DNA from: JBDKGV01 sp039798005
Lineage (GTDB): Bacteria; Fibrobacterota; Fibrobacteria; UBA5070
NCBI GenBank assembly: GCA_039798005.1
Contig: JBDKGV010000144.1
Location: 1-8,809 of the forward strand
DNA: 8,809 nucleotides
Reading direction: 5' to 3'
Shown: in pieces, positions 1 to 5,185 of the stretch
Layout: each line of letters opens with the position of its first letter
Position numbering within the stretch: the first letter of the stretch is position 1
The notes under the pieces: model-generated
Database searches by the model: none
What the model saw: the letters and a program-made list of their open reading frames with translations, nothing else
What the model was told of the DNA's origin: nothing
Position numbers and translations under genes: made by a program

Positions 1-244
1 GACGCATCTGAGAGAGCAGCTGTTCGTGCTCGCGGTTGTGGATGGACCTGCCCAGGAAGGCTTCGTCCATCATGCTGTCCTCCAGGACGAAGTGCTCTTC
101 GAGCCTTTTGAGCACTGCGCGCCAAGTCTCGGCCCGGGCAGGAAACGGCTCGGTGAGCGCGCGGTCCAGCAGACTCAGGATGCCTTCGTGCTGGTCGTCG
201 AGCTCTTCGATCCCCAGGATGCAGTCGGGGGGCAGGGAGCTCAT
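1..244 (-). CDS. Hemerythrin-like di-iron protein (partial, C-terminus off the window)
   Basis: The first 81 codons of a minus-strand gene lie in the window; it starts at ATG 244-242 and runs off the left edge. The protein shows the bacteriohemerythrin ligand pattern: Q18-H19 in the first helix (GIEELDDQHEGI), H51-F-V-L-E55 followed by M58-M59, then H69-N-R-E-H73. These match the H...HFxxE...HxxxH ligands of the oxo-bridged di-iron site of the four-helix hemerythrin family. The last C-terminal ligands would lie beyond the edge. Its ATG overlaps the TGA of the upstream ric gene (ATGA), so the two are very probably co-transcribed and translationally coupled. Family members bind O2 or NO or store/deliver iron; beside a RIC protein, a role in NO/O2 stress or in iron supply for Fe-S repair is a reasonable inference. 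No signal peptide is visible, so it should be cytoplasmic. The family call is firm; the exact function is not. Confidence 0.85.
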   Translation of the reverse strand, partial: MSSLPPDCILGIEELDDQHEGILSLLDRALTEPFPARAETWRAVLKRLEEHFVLEDSMMDEAFLGRSIHNREHEQLLSQMR

Positions 245-951
245 GCCGCTTGGGCCTCGAGCTCGCGCAGCCGGTGGTGCAGGACCTGGTTCTCCAGGTG
301 GACATGGGCCCGGGTGTTGGAGTCCAGTTCCTCCAGGGCCGCATACAGGGCGCGCCAGGTGTTGCAGGCCTCCTCGGGGGGAGCGAAGAGGTCGGTTAGG
401 GCACGCAGCTCGTCGAGCATCCCGCCGACGCCCTCGTGCTCGACCTCCATCTGCGCCATGGGGCCTTGCAGGGAGAAGGGACCCGTCCCGTGGCAAGGAA
501 GGCTTGGAACGCCGGTCTCTTCCAAGGCCAAGGCCGCAGGGAAGAGGACACGTTCCTCCTTCATGAGGTGGGGCTCCATGTCGGTGCGCAACAGTTCGTA
601 GACGTCGCGTACGCGCTCAAGATCCGGGTGCAAACCACCATGCACGCGCGCCACCTTTTCGGCCAGGGCACTGATCCGGGGCATCTCGCTCTTGAGCCAG
701 TCGTGGTGCGCAGCGAGGATGTGGGCGATCAGTTCGGCCACCGTCGCCTGGGTCCAGTCGCGGTCGTCGGACTCCTGGGGCGCGACCCCGATCTGCTCGA
801 GCAGGGTGTCGAGGGCGACTCCGGCACCCTGAGCGGCCTCGGCGAGGGTGCGATTTCCACCGCAGCAGTAGTCGATCCCGTGGATCTCGAAGATTCGGCT
901 CAGGGAGGGTCTGCGTGCCACCACGGAACCCACCGTCTCGTTCCTGTCCAT
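241..951 (-). CDS. ric: Iron-sulfur cluster repair di-iron protein, RIC/ScdA/YtfE family
   Basis: This 236-residue cytoplasmic protein is of normal length for the family, which repairs Fe-S clusters damaged by NO or peroxide using a non-haem di-iron centre. The N-terminal ScdA_N (DUF542) domain, residues 1-60, carries the diagnostic DYCCGG at 27-32. The hemerythrin domain, about 70-230, keeps the di-iron ligands seen in E. coli YtfE by motif alignment: H83, H128 with E132 (HLMKEE), H172 (EVEHE) and H216 with E220 (HVHLEN). The ATG at 951-949 is chosen because AGGAGA (962-957) lies 5 nt upstream and because DUF542 begins there; the reading frame stays open upstream but that part has no domain content. 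Its TGA overlaps the start of a second hemerythrin gene, forming an operon. An AT-rich dyad at 1030-1051 is a possible operator. The alternative names scdA, ytfE and dnrN refer to the same family. Confidence 0.93.
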   Translation of the reverse strand: MDRNETVGSVVARRPSLSRIFEIHGIDYCCGGNRTLAEAAQGAGVALDTLLEQIGVAPQESDDRDWTQATVAELIAHILAAHHDWLKSEMPRISALAEKVARVHGGLHPDLERVRDVYELLRTDMEPHLMKEERVLFPAALALEETGVPSLPCHGTGPFSLQGPMAQMEVEHEGVGGMLDELRALTDLFAPPEEACNTWRALYAALEELDSNTRAHVHLENQVLHHRLRELEAQAA

Positions 952-1029
952 ATGCGTCTCCTGGTACGGCCGGAAAGGCCGCAGGTGCTGGAATCGCAAG
1001 AGACGGGACGGACCCGGCACTCTGTGTTC

Positions 1030-1051
1030 GTATATCTGGATATGAATATAC
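1030..1051. promoter_or_regulatory. AT-rich dyad, candidate operator of the ric operon
   Basis: The sequence reads GTATAT-N10-ATATAC, with an inner overlapping dyad ATATC-TG-GATAT at 1032-1043, in otherwise GC-rich DNA. It lies 79-100 bp upstream of the ric start. RIC genes in many bacteria are controlled by NO-responsive Rrf2-family (NsrR) or CRP/FNR-family regulators; the A/T-rich dyad is more like an Rrf2-type site than the FNR TTGAT-N4-ATCAA motif. The regulator assignment is inference. Confidence 0.35.
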
Positions 1052-1080
1052 ATTGAATGTCGCTGAAACGGCTCGGCTTT

Positions 1081-1284
1081 TTCGGTGTCAATCCCCTTTG
1101 GGGACCGAATGCCTTCAGTCTCGCTTCCGGAGCAAAGGCGTTGAAGACCTTGCTGGCCACGGTCACCTTCACAAACCACCCTGCCAGCAGTGCTGCGAGG
1201 TGGTTCTTTGGCCAGCGATTTCGGGTCTGCGAAGCAAGCCTCGAGGAATCGGACCCGAAGAGATTGAACTCCGCGCGGAGGTTC
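1081..1284. repeat. Run of consecutive and nested inverted repeats
   Basis: Several perfect or near-perfect inverted repeats follow one another. TTCGGT (1081-1086) pairs with ACCGAA (1104-1109) around CCCC-TTT-GGGG. CTTCA (1113-1117) pairs with TGAAG (1142-1146). GCTGGCCA (1152-1159) pairs with TGGCCAGC (1209-1216) and encloses AACCACC (1174-1180) with GGTGGTT (1199-1205), which encloses CAGC-AGT-GCTG (1185-1195). TTCGGGTC (1220-1227) pairs with GACCCGAA (1252-1259). CTCCGCGCGGAG (1269-1280) is a perfect palindrome extended by GAAC/GTTC. No U-tract follows, and the flanking genes are divergent, so these are not evident terminators. They may be a structured RNA, a degenerate mobile-element remnant, or chance in GC-rich DNA. 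Confidence 0.4.
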
Positions 1285-1457
1285 TCGAAGGCGACCTGCA
1301 CGTTCGCGGCCACGGCGGCGTTGATCTGGGCCTGGGGAGTGCCATGTCAGGATCTGTCATTGATTGCCATTGAGGGGGAGCGTTACTTGTGGTCGTGTTC
1401 AGACCAAGACCAGGCTAGATTTCACGGGAAGGTGCGCCGGTGCCCTGCGTGGGATGA

Positions 1458-1463
1458 AAGGAG
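1458..1463 (+). promoter_or_regulatory. Ribosome binding site that decides the DUF2339 start
   Basis: AAGGAG lies 8 nt before the GTG at 1472, an optimal spacing. The in-frame ATG at 1454 lies upstream of this motif and has no good Shine-Dalgarno of its own, and a TTG at 1364 would add a non-conserved extension. The GTG at 1472 also puts a hydrophobic segment directly at the N-terminus. Confidence 0.6.
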
Positions 1464-1471
1464 TGGCCGTC

Positions 1472-4132
1472 GTGGAATTTCTTCTGGTCGTAGGAGCATT
1501 CGTCGTCATTGTTCTGATGGTCAGGCGCAAAGACAGGTCGAGCGAGCTGGAAAGCCGGATCGATCGCTTGGAAGCGCAGATGGCCACCTTGCAGGAGCGG
1601 ATGGTGTCCCCGTCCGTGACGGCACCCATCGAGCCGCCGCCCGAGCCTGCGCCTGCAGATTCCCCTGCGCCCGCACCTGTTCTTGCCAAGACGGTCGCAG
1701 CACCTGACCTTGTGCCAACCCCGGACCCGCCCGGACCCGCCCCTGCCGTCGCCCAAGTTTCCCCGCCGCCATCTGTGCCCGTGCCTCCCATGCGCGAGGC
1801 CCCCGCGCTGCAACCCTCGCTCCTGTCCCGCTTTTTGGGAGACAATCCTGTGGTACGCCTTGGGCTTGTGGTGTTCCTCCTGGGCGTGAGTTTCCTTATC
1901 CGGCAAGTGGCGTTGGCGGGACTCTTTCCGCCTGAAGCGCGTCTGGGGGTGGCGACGCTTGTGGGAACGGGCTTGCTGTGGTTCGGCTGGAAGTCGAGGA
2001 TCTCGCGTCCTCACTTCGCCCTTCCCCTGCAGGGCGGTGCGTTGGGCATCCTGTTCCTCGTGCTCTTTGCCGCATTCCGCCTGTACCAATTCATTCCAGC
2101 GGAGCTCGCCTTGGGTGCCGCCGTGCTTTTGCTTGCCGTGACGGGCACCTTGGCGGTGGTGCAGGACTCGGCGACCCTTGCCTATTTCGGGATGGCGGCT
2201 GGCTTTGCGGCCCCGCTTCTGTTGAGCAGCGGCTCGGGGAACCACATCGGTCTCTTCATCTACTATGCCCTCTTGGATGCCGCGATCTTCGGTGTGGCTT
2301 GGTTCCGCTCGTGGCGCTCCCTCCATGTCACGGCTTTTCTGGCCACCTACCTGCTGGGGGCAAGCTGGGGGTTGTTCGAATACCGCTCGGAGCATTTCCT
2401 GTCGTGCGAGATTTTCGTATGGGTCTACTACGCGCTCTTTTCCGGCACGGGGATCCTGTTTGCGCGCCGCGCCTACCAGAACATCTTCGGGTATGTGGAC
2501 GGCACGCTTTTCTTCGGTGTTCCAATGGCCACCCTTGCCCTTCAGTACCAGCTTTTCGATTCCGCACCATGGCCCATGGCTTGGACCTCCGCGGTCATGG
2601 CCTTGCACAATTTTGCCATGGCCTTGTGGGTGTGGTCGGGGATCCGCTCCGGAAGGCATCCCCATCTGCGCGTGATGGCCGAGACCCTTTCGGTGCTTGG
2701 GGTGTCGTTTGCAAGCCTTGCGGTGCCCCTTGCCGTGTCCGGTCCGACCACTGCCCTGGTGTGGGCGGTGGAAGGTGCCGGACTGGTCTTCCTCGGGCTG
2801 CGCCAAGCCCGGAAGTGGTCGCTTGCCATGGGCATGTTCCTGGCCCTTGCGGCCAGTGTCATTCAGTGGGGTGTCTGGCGACCGGATTCGGTAGGAACCG
2901 TCGTGGTGGCGCTTTCCCTCTGGATCTGTGCATGGCTTCTTGGCACGCGCGGCCAAGTCTGGAAAATCCCCCAAGCGCTTGCCGTCGTGTTCCTTGGCTG
3001 GATGCTTGCGGGGGTGAGTCACGATGCCTGGAGGCTTCTGGGGCGCTTCGAATGGAGCGATGGCTCGACCCAGGCGCATTTGACGCTTGCCGTGGCATGC
3101 GGGGTTGCGCTCCTTTCGACCCTTGGCGCTTGGATCTTGCGCTTTCCGGCCGGTTCGCGGCTGTGGTGGCCGGTGACCGGAGCCTGGTTTCTGATGGTGC
3201 TGGGGCAGGGCACGTTCATGCTCTTCAGCGCGAGCCACTCGTTGCTTTCCGGATTTGGTTGGCTGACCCACCTGGCCTTTGTGCCTTGCCTTGGGGTGGG
3301 CCTTTTCCTGATGCGCAACCGCGCTCTTCAGTCATCGACGGCGCAGGACGGCTTGCAGGCCATCCTCCTGCATGGGCTGCTTTGGCAGAACTTCGCCTGG
3401 TTTTGGGACGGCTATCGCTCTTGGGATGGGAATTGGAGCCTTGCCATGGGACTGATGACCCTTGTCGTGCCGCTTTGGGTGCTGGGGATTCCCAAGATCC
3501 AAGGTCTGCTGTCCTTCCTGTCGCCGCGATTGTATCGATCGGGTTGGATCGCTCCTTGGTGGCTCGGTGCCTGCGGGCTGCTTGTCGTGAGTCTTTTTCT
3601 GTCGGCTTCCAGTGGAGTCCTGTTCTGGATTCCGCTCTTGAATCCACTGGATCTGGGCTTGTTCCTGGGATTGTGGGCCTTGGCGCGACTGCCTGCAACG
3701 GCGACGGCCTGGACCGGCCTGGGCGATCGGTCGCGGCGTTCCCTTTTGCTGCTTGTGCTGCTTGGATGGACGGGCGCCACCTTGAACCGCTGTTTCCATC
3801 ACTACGGCGGGGTGGAGTGGGAGTTTCAGGCACTTTGGGACAGCCGGGGACTGCAGGCCGGTTGGTCCTTGCTTTTGACCACCCAAGCGCTTTCCCTGAT
3901 GCTGGTGGCGGCTCGGCGGAAGGCGCGCATGCTTTGGGTCGGTGGGGCGGTCATCCTTGCTGTGGCCGTCTTCAAGCTCTTTCTGGTGGATCTCTCGGGT
4001 CATGGCACGGTGGCCCGGATCGTGAGCTTCTTGGGAATGGGAGCCTTGATGGTTGCGATCGGGTATTTCTCGCCTCTGCCTCCGGTAGGGGCTGCGCCGG
4101 ATCTCGACAATGTGCCGCAGGGAGATTCGTGA
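1472..4132 (+). CDS. DUF2339 multi-pass inner-membrane protein
   Basis: An 886-residue protein of the DUF2339 family, a very large polytopic membrane family of unknown biochemical role. Order of parts: a membrane anchor at about 3-17; a short coiled coil at about 25-44 (heptad-like ELESRIDRLEAQMATLQ); a Pro/Ala-rich linker at about 48-112; then near-continuous hydrophobic helices to about residue 866. Family hallmarks are the first helical block (from about 125: NPVVRLGLVVFLLGVSFLIR, then the LQGGALGILFLVLFAA segment) and the C-terminal block VFKLFLVDLSGHGTVARIVS (833-852) ending in a polytopic tail. Length is in the usual range. The GTG start is preferred to the ATG at 1454 because AAGGAG lies 8 nt before it. 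In other bacteria DUF2339 genes are often followed by DUF3999; here only a 15-codon stub and a tRNA follow. It is the only gene on this side of the divergent spacer, so it is likely monocistronic. Family call is strong; function is unknown. Confidence 0.9.
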   Translation: MEFLLVVGAFVVIVLMVRRKDRSSELESRIDRLEAQMATLQERMVSPSVTAPIEPPPEPAPADSPAPAPVLAKTVAAPDLVPTPDPPGPAPAVAQVSPPPSVPVPPMREAPALQPSLLSRFLGDNPVVRLGLVVFLLGVSFLIRQVALAGLFPPEARLGVATLVGTGLLWFGWKSRISRPHFALPLQGGALGILFLVLFAAFRLYQFIPAELALGAAVLLLAVTGTLAVVQDSATLAYFGMAAGFAAPLLLSSGSGNHIGLFIYYALLDAAIFGVAWFRSWRSLHVTAFLATYLLGASWGLFEYRSEHFLSCEIFVWVYYALFSGTGILFARRAYQNIFGYVDGTLFFGVPMATLALQYQLFDSAPWPMAWTSAVMALHNFAMALWVWSGIRSGRHPHLRVMAETLSVLGVSFASLAVPLAVSGPTTALVWAVEGAGLVFLGLRQARKWSLAMGMFLALAASVIQWGVWRPDSVGTVVVALSLWICAWLLGTRGQVWKIPQALAVVFLGWMLAGVSHDAWRLLGRFEWSDGSTQAHLTLAVACGVALLSTLGAWILRFPAGSRLWWPVTGAWFLMVLGQGTFMLFSASHSLLSGFGWLTHLAFVPCLGVGLFLMRNRALQSSTAQDGLQAILLHGLLWQNFAWFWDGYRSWDGNWSLAMGLMTLVVPLWVLGIPKIQGLLSFLSPRLYRSGWIAPWWLGACGLLVVSLFLSASSGVLFWIPLLNPLDLGLFLGLWALARLPATATAWTGLGDRSRRSLLLLVLLGWTGATLNRCFHHYGGVEWEFQALWDSRGLQAGWSLLLTTQALSLMLVAARRKARMLWVGGAVILAVAVFKLFLVDLSGHGTVARIVSFLGMGALMVAIGYFSPLPPVGAAPDLDNVPQGDS

Positions 4133-4179
4133 TGCGGGCCGGTTCGATGCTCAGTGCCAGCTTTGGCCTTGCGATTTGA
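4132..4179 (+). CDS. 15-codon mini-ORF coupled to the DUF2339 stop (doubtful)
   Basis: The DUF2339 stop overlaps an ATG as TGATG, opening a 15-residue frame (MRAGSMLSASFGLAI) that ends at TGA 4177-4179. TGATG overlaps normally mark translational coupling to a downstream gene. The start of a hydrophobic, signal-peptide-like stretch would fit the beginning of an exported partner protein such as DUF3999 that has been lost. It could equally be chance. No domain can be recognised in so short a product. Confidence 0.15.
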   Translation: MRAGSMLSASFGLAI

Positions 4180-4197
4180 CTTGGAATTGCTTATCCT
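4169..4197 (+). promoter_or_regulatory. Candidate sigma-70-type promoter of tRNA-Gly
   Basis: TTGCGA (4169-4174) and TATCCT (4192-4197) are separated by 17 nt and end 15 nt before the mature tRNA 5' end. Each hexamer matches the E. coli-type consensus at four of six positions. The position is right for a tRNA promoter; the match is moderate. Confidence 0.4.
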
Positions 4198-4212
4198 TTG
4201 AACATCCCGAAC

Positions 4213-4285
4213 GCGGAAGTAGCTCAGTTGGTAGAGCTCCTGCTTCCCAAGCAGATGGTCGTGGGTTCGAGTCCCATTTTCCGCT
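4213..4285 (+). tRNA. tRNA-Gly, anticodon CCC (reads GGG)
   Basis: A complete 73-nt cloverleaf can be folded by eye. The acceptor stem GCGGAAG (4213-4219) pairs with TTTCCGC (4278-4284), with one G-U pair, and T4285 is the discriminator. D stem: GCTC/GAGC with loop AGTTGGTA. Anticodon stem: CCTGC/GCAGA. Anticodon loop: TTCCCAA (4244-4250), so the anticodon is CCC at 4246-4248. T arm: GTGGG-TTCGAGT-CCCAT. The outermost anticodon-stem pair (C4239 with A4255) is a mismatch. The 3' CCA is not encoded, so it must be added by tRNA nucleotidyltransferase. The gene stands alone, with its own candidate promoter and a strong terminator right after it. Confidence 0.96.
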
Positions 4286-4288
4286 CTG

Positions 4289-4319
4289 AAAAGGCACCGA
4301 TGAAAATCGGTGCCTTTTT
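4289..4319 (+). terminator. Intrinsic terminator of tRNA-Gly
   Basis: AAAAGGCACCGAT (4289-4301) and ATCGGTGCCTTTT (4306-4318) form a perfect 13-bp stem closed by a GAAA tetraloop, followed by a T-run (4315-4319). It begins 3 nt after the tRNA discriminator base. The A-run on the left arm gives a short T-run on the other strand, so weak bidirectional function is possible. It isolates the tRNA from the tetR operon downstream. Confidence 0.93.
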
Positions 4320-4343
4320 CATTTCGTGGTGCAAAACCGGTGC

Positions 4344-4370
4344 TGAACGGTGTCTAATGAACAATGATCA
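4344..4370. promoter_or_regulatory. Upstream tandem operator-like element (degenerate)
   Basis: Two half-palindromes spaced by 14 bp: TGAAC-GGT-GTCTA (4344-4356) and TGAAC-AAT-GATCA (4358-4370). The element has the same 27-bp architecture as the one at 4465-4491, with 18 of 27 positions identical and the TGAAC half-sites fully conserved. A GTTCA half-site also occurs at 4376-4380. TCTAAT at 4353-4358 could serve as a -10 hexamer, but no good -35 is present. Probably a second binding site of the adjacent TetR regulator. Confidence 0.45.
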
Positions 4371-4434
4371 GCGGAGTTCAAAACGACCCATGGCAGGGGA
4401 CCAAGCAGAAATGCATCGATGCAATTCAGGGTAC

Positions 4435-4463
4435 TTGTCGCGGTGAAGGAATGCTTGTATATT
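4435..4463 (+). promoter_or_regulatory. Candidate promoter of the tetR-receptor operon
   Basis: TTGTCG (4435-4440) and TATATT (4458-4463) are separated by exactly 17 nt, a 4/6 and 5/6 match to the sigma-70 consensus. The predicted start of transcription near 4470 falls inside the paired palindromes at 4465-4491, which fits repression by a bound regulator. The leader to the tetR ATG would be about 35 nt. Confidence 0.5.
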
Positions 4464-4464
4464 C

Positions 4465-4491
4465 TGAACACAGTTCAGTGAACGATGTTCT
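4465..4491. promoter_or_regulatory. Tandem palindromic operator overlapping the tetR transcription start
   Basis: Two adjacent palindromes: TGAAC-ACA-GTTCA (4465-4477, perfect) and TGAAC-GAT-GTTCT (4479-4491, one mismatch), with a 14-bp period and four half-sites in alternating orientation. The element sits directly after the -10 hexamer TATATT and 14 bp before the tetR ATG. Paired dyads of this kind are typical where two TetR-family dimers bind one operator; autorepression is inferred from position. Confidence 0.6.
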
Positions 4492-4504
4492 ATTCAAGGA
4501 CTCC

Positions 4505-5185
4505 ATGCTCGACCAATCGCCTCAAAAAAACGGACCGGACGGAAAGAGCCGCCGCGCCACGCTGAGCCGGGATCGGGCTCGGCAGGCCTTGCTCAAGGCT
4601 TCCGCCGAACTGTTCCTGGAAACGGGTGTCGAGCAGTTTTCCTTGCGTCAAGCCGCCGAGCGTGCCGGGCAGTCGCCGGGGAATGTCTACAACTACTTCA
4701 AGGACAAGGAAGATCTCCTGCGCTCGCTGGCCCATGAGGCGGTCACGCGCTTCAATCAGGCCCAAGGTCAAGCCGTCAGCGAGTTGTCCGATCCGCTCGA
4801 GCGCTATTTCGCCCTTGGGCGTGCCTACATCGATTTTGGCATCGAGCATCGAGCTTGGTACCGGCTCCTGCAGCGCACCGACCTGCTGATGGGACGCGTC
4901 GATCCGCATGGCAACCAAGGTGAGGAAAGTTCCTTCAATCTGCTGACGGGTTCGCTTCAGGCCGCGATGGATGCAGGCAAGATCCGTCCTCAGCCGCTCA
5001 TGCCGCTGGCTGCCCTCAGTTGGGCCATGGTGCACGGCATCGTGGATCTCTTTCATGGGCCGCTCGGGAACGAGCCCGCCTTGCTTCCGGCGATCTACCA
5101 GGCGATGAACGAATCGCTCCTGCACGGACTTTTGACGACAACCAACCATCCTCCTTCCCCCACATCGAGGAAGAAGAATCCATGA
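4505..5185 (+). CDS. TetR/AcrR-family transcriptional regulator with WHG-type C-terminal domain
   Basis: A 226-residue DNA-binding regulator. The N-terminal TetR domain covers about 20-72: helix 1 (RARQALLKASAELFLETG), then the helix-turn-helix FSLRQAAERAGQSPGNVYNY with recognition helix at about 57-65 and the usual FKDKEDLL after it. The C-terminal ligand-binding and dimer domain, about 95-210, shows the W173...H177-G178 signature (SWAMVHGIVDL) of the TetR WHG group. The ATG at 4505 is chosen because AGGA (4497-4500) precedes it; the frame is open further upstream (ATG at 4451), but that start would cover the predicted promoter and operator and has no spaced Shine-Dalgarno. The stop overlaps the start of the receptor gene (ATGA), so it heads an operon. 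It probably represses its own operon through the paired TGAAC/GTTC dyads just upstream. The effector is unknown. Confidence 0.92.
   Translation: MLDQSPQKNGPDGKSRRATLSRDRARQALLKASAELFLETGVEQFSLRQAAERAGQSPGNVYNYFKDKEDLLRSLAHEAVTRFNQAQGQAVSELSDPLERYFALGRAYIDFGIEHRAWYRLLQRTDLLMGRVDPHGNQGEESSFNLLTGSLQAAMDAGKIRPQPLMPLAALSWAMVHGIVDLFHGPLGNEPALLPAIYQAMNESLLHGLLTTTNHPPSPTSRKKNP

Larger units (their letters stand above)
952..1471. other. Divergent intergenic region without a convincing gene
   Basis: About 520 bp separate the divergent ric and DUF2339 genes. Next to ric lies an AT-rich island (about 1030-1060) that should hold the ric promoter, though I could not assign a good -35/-10 pair. From 1081 to 1284 there is a run of consecutive inverted repeats. 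On the minus strand one frame stays open from 1346 through to 900. From about 1330 to 1130 it has mostly G or C at third codon positions and a helix-like translation (e.g. NVQVAFENLRAEFNLFG). However, it has a stop just upstream (1349-1347), no ATG and no Shine-Dalgarno before the GTG at 1313, and it degrades into the ric promoter. It may be a decayed gene fragment. I do not recognise a family. Nothing clear was seen between 1285 and 1450 on the plus strand. Confidence 0.5.

Noticed and set aside
1086..1091. A perfect TTGACA on the minus strand upstream of ric, as a -35 hexamer.
   Set aside because: At 16-18 nt downstream there is no acceptable -10 (only TTTCAG-like hexamers), so it was not called as a promoter.
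1152..1284. Integron attC-like site in the nested inverted repeats.
   Set aside because: The core motifs expected at the ends (RYYYAAC and GTTRRRY) are not found at the right places, and no integrase or gene cassette array is visible.
1390..1406. TGGTC-N7-GACCA inverted repeat upstream of the DUF2339 gene as an operator.
   Set aside because: Five-base arms in GC-rich DNA are expected by chance, and no associated promoter hexamers could be assigned.
1415..3271. A long minus-strand frame opposite the DUF2339 gene.
   Set aside because: Composition is rich in Arg, Gly, His and Pro with no domain, as expected for the complement of a hydrophobic membrane protein gene.
1978..4179. A 733-codon plus-strand frame overlapping the DUF2339 gene.
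   Set aside because: It is out of frame with the clear DUF2339 product and has low-complexity Gly/Arg/Cys-rich translation without any recognisable motif.
4198..4446. An 82-codon open frame running through the tRNA-Gly gene and its terminator.
   Set aside because: It translates the tRNA and terminator sequence; the structural RNA explains these bases.
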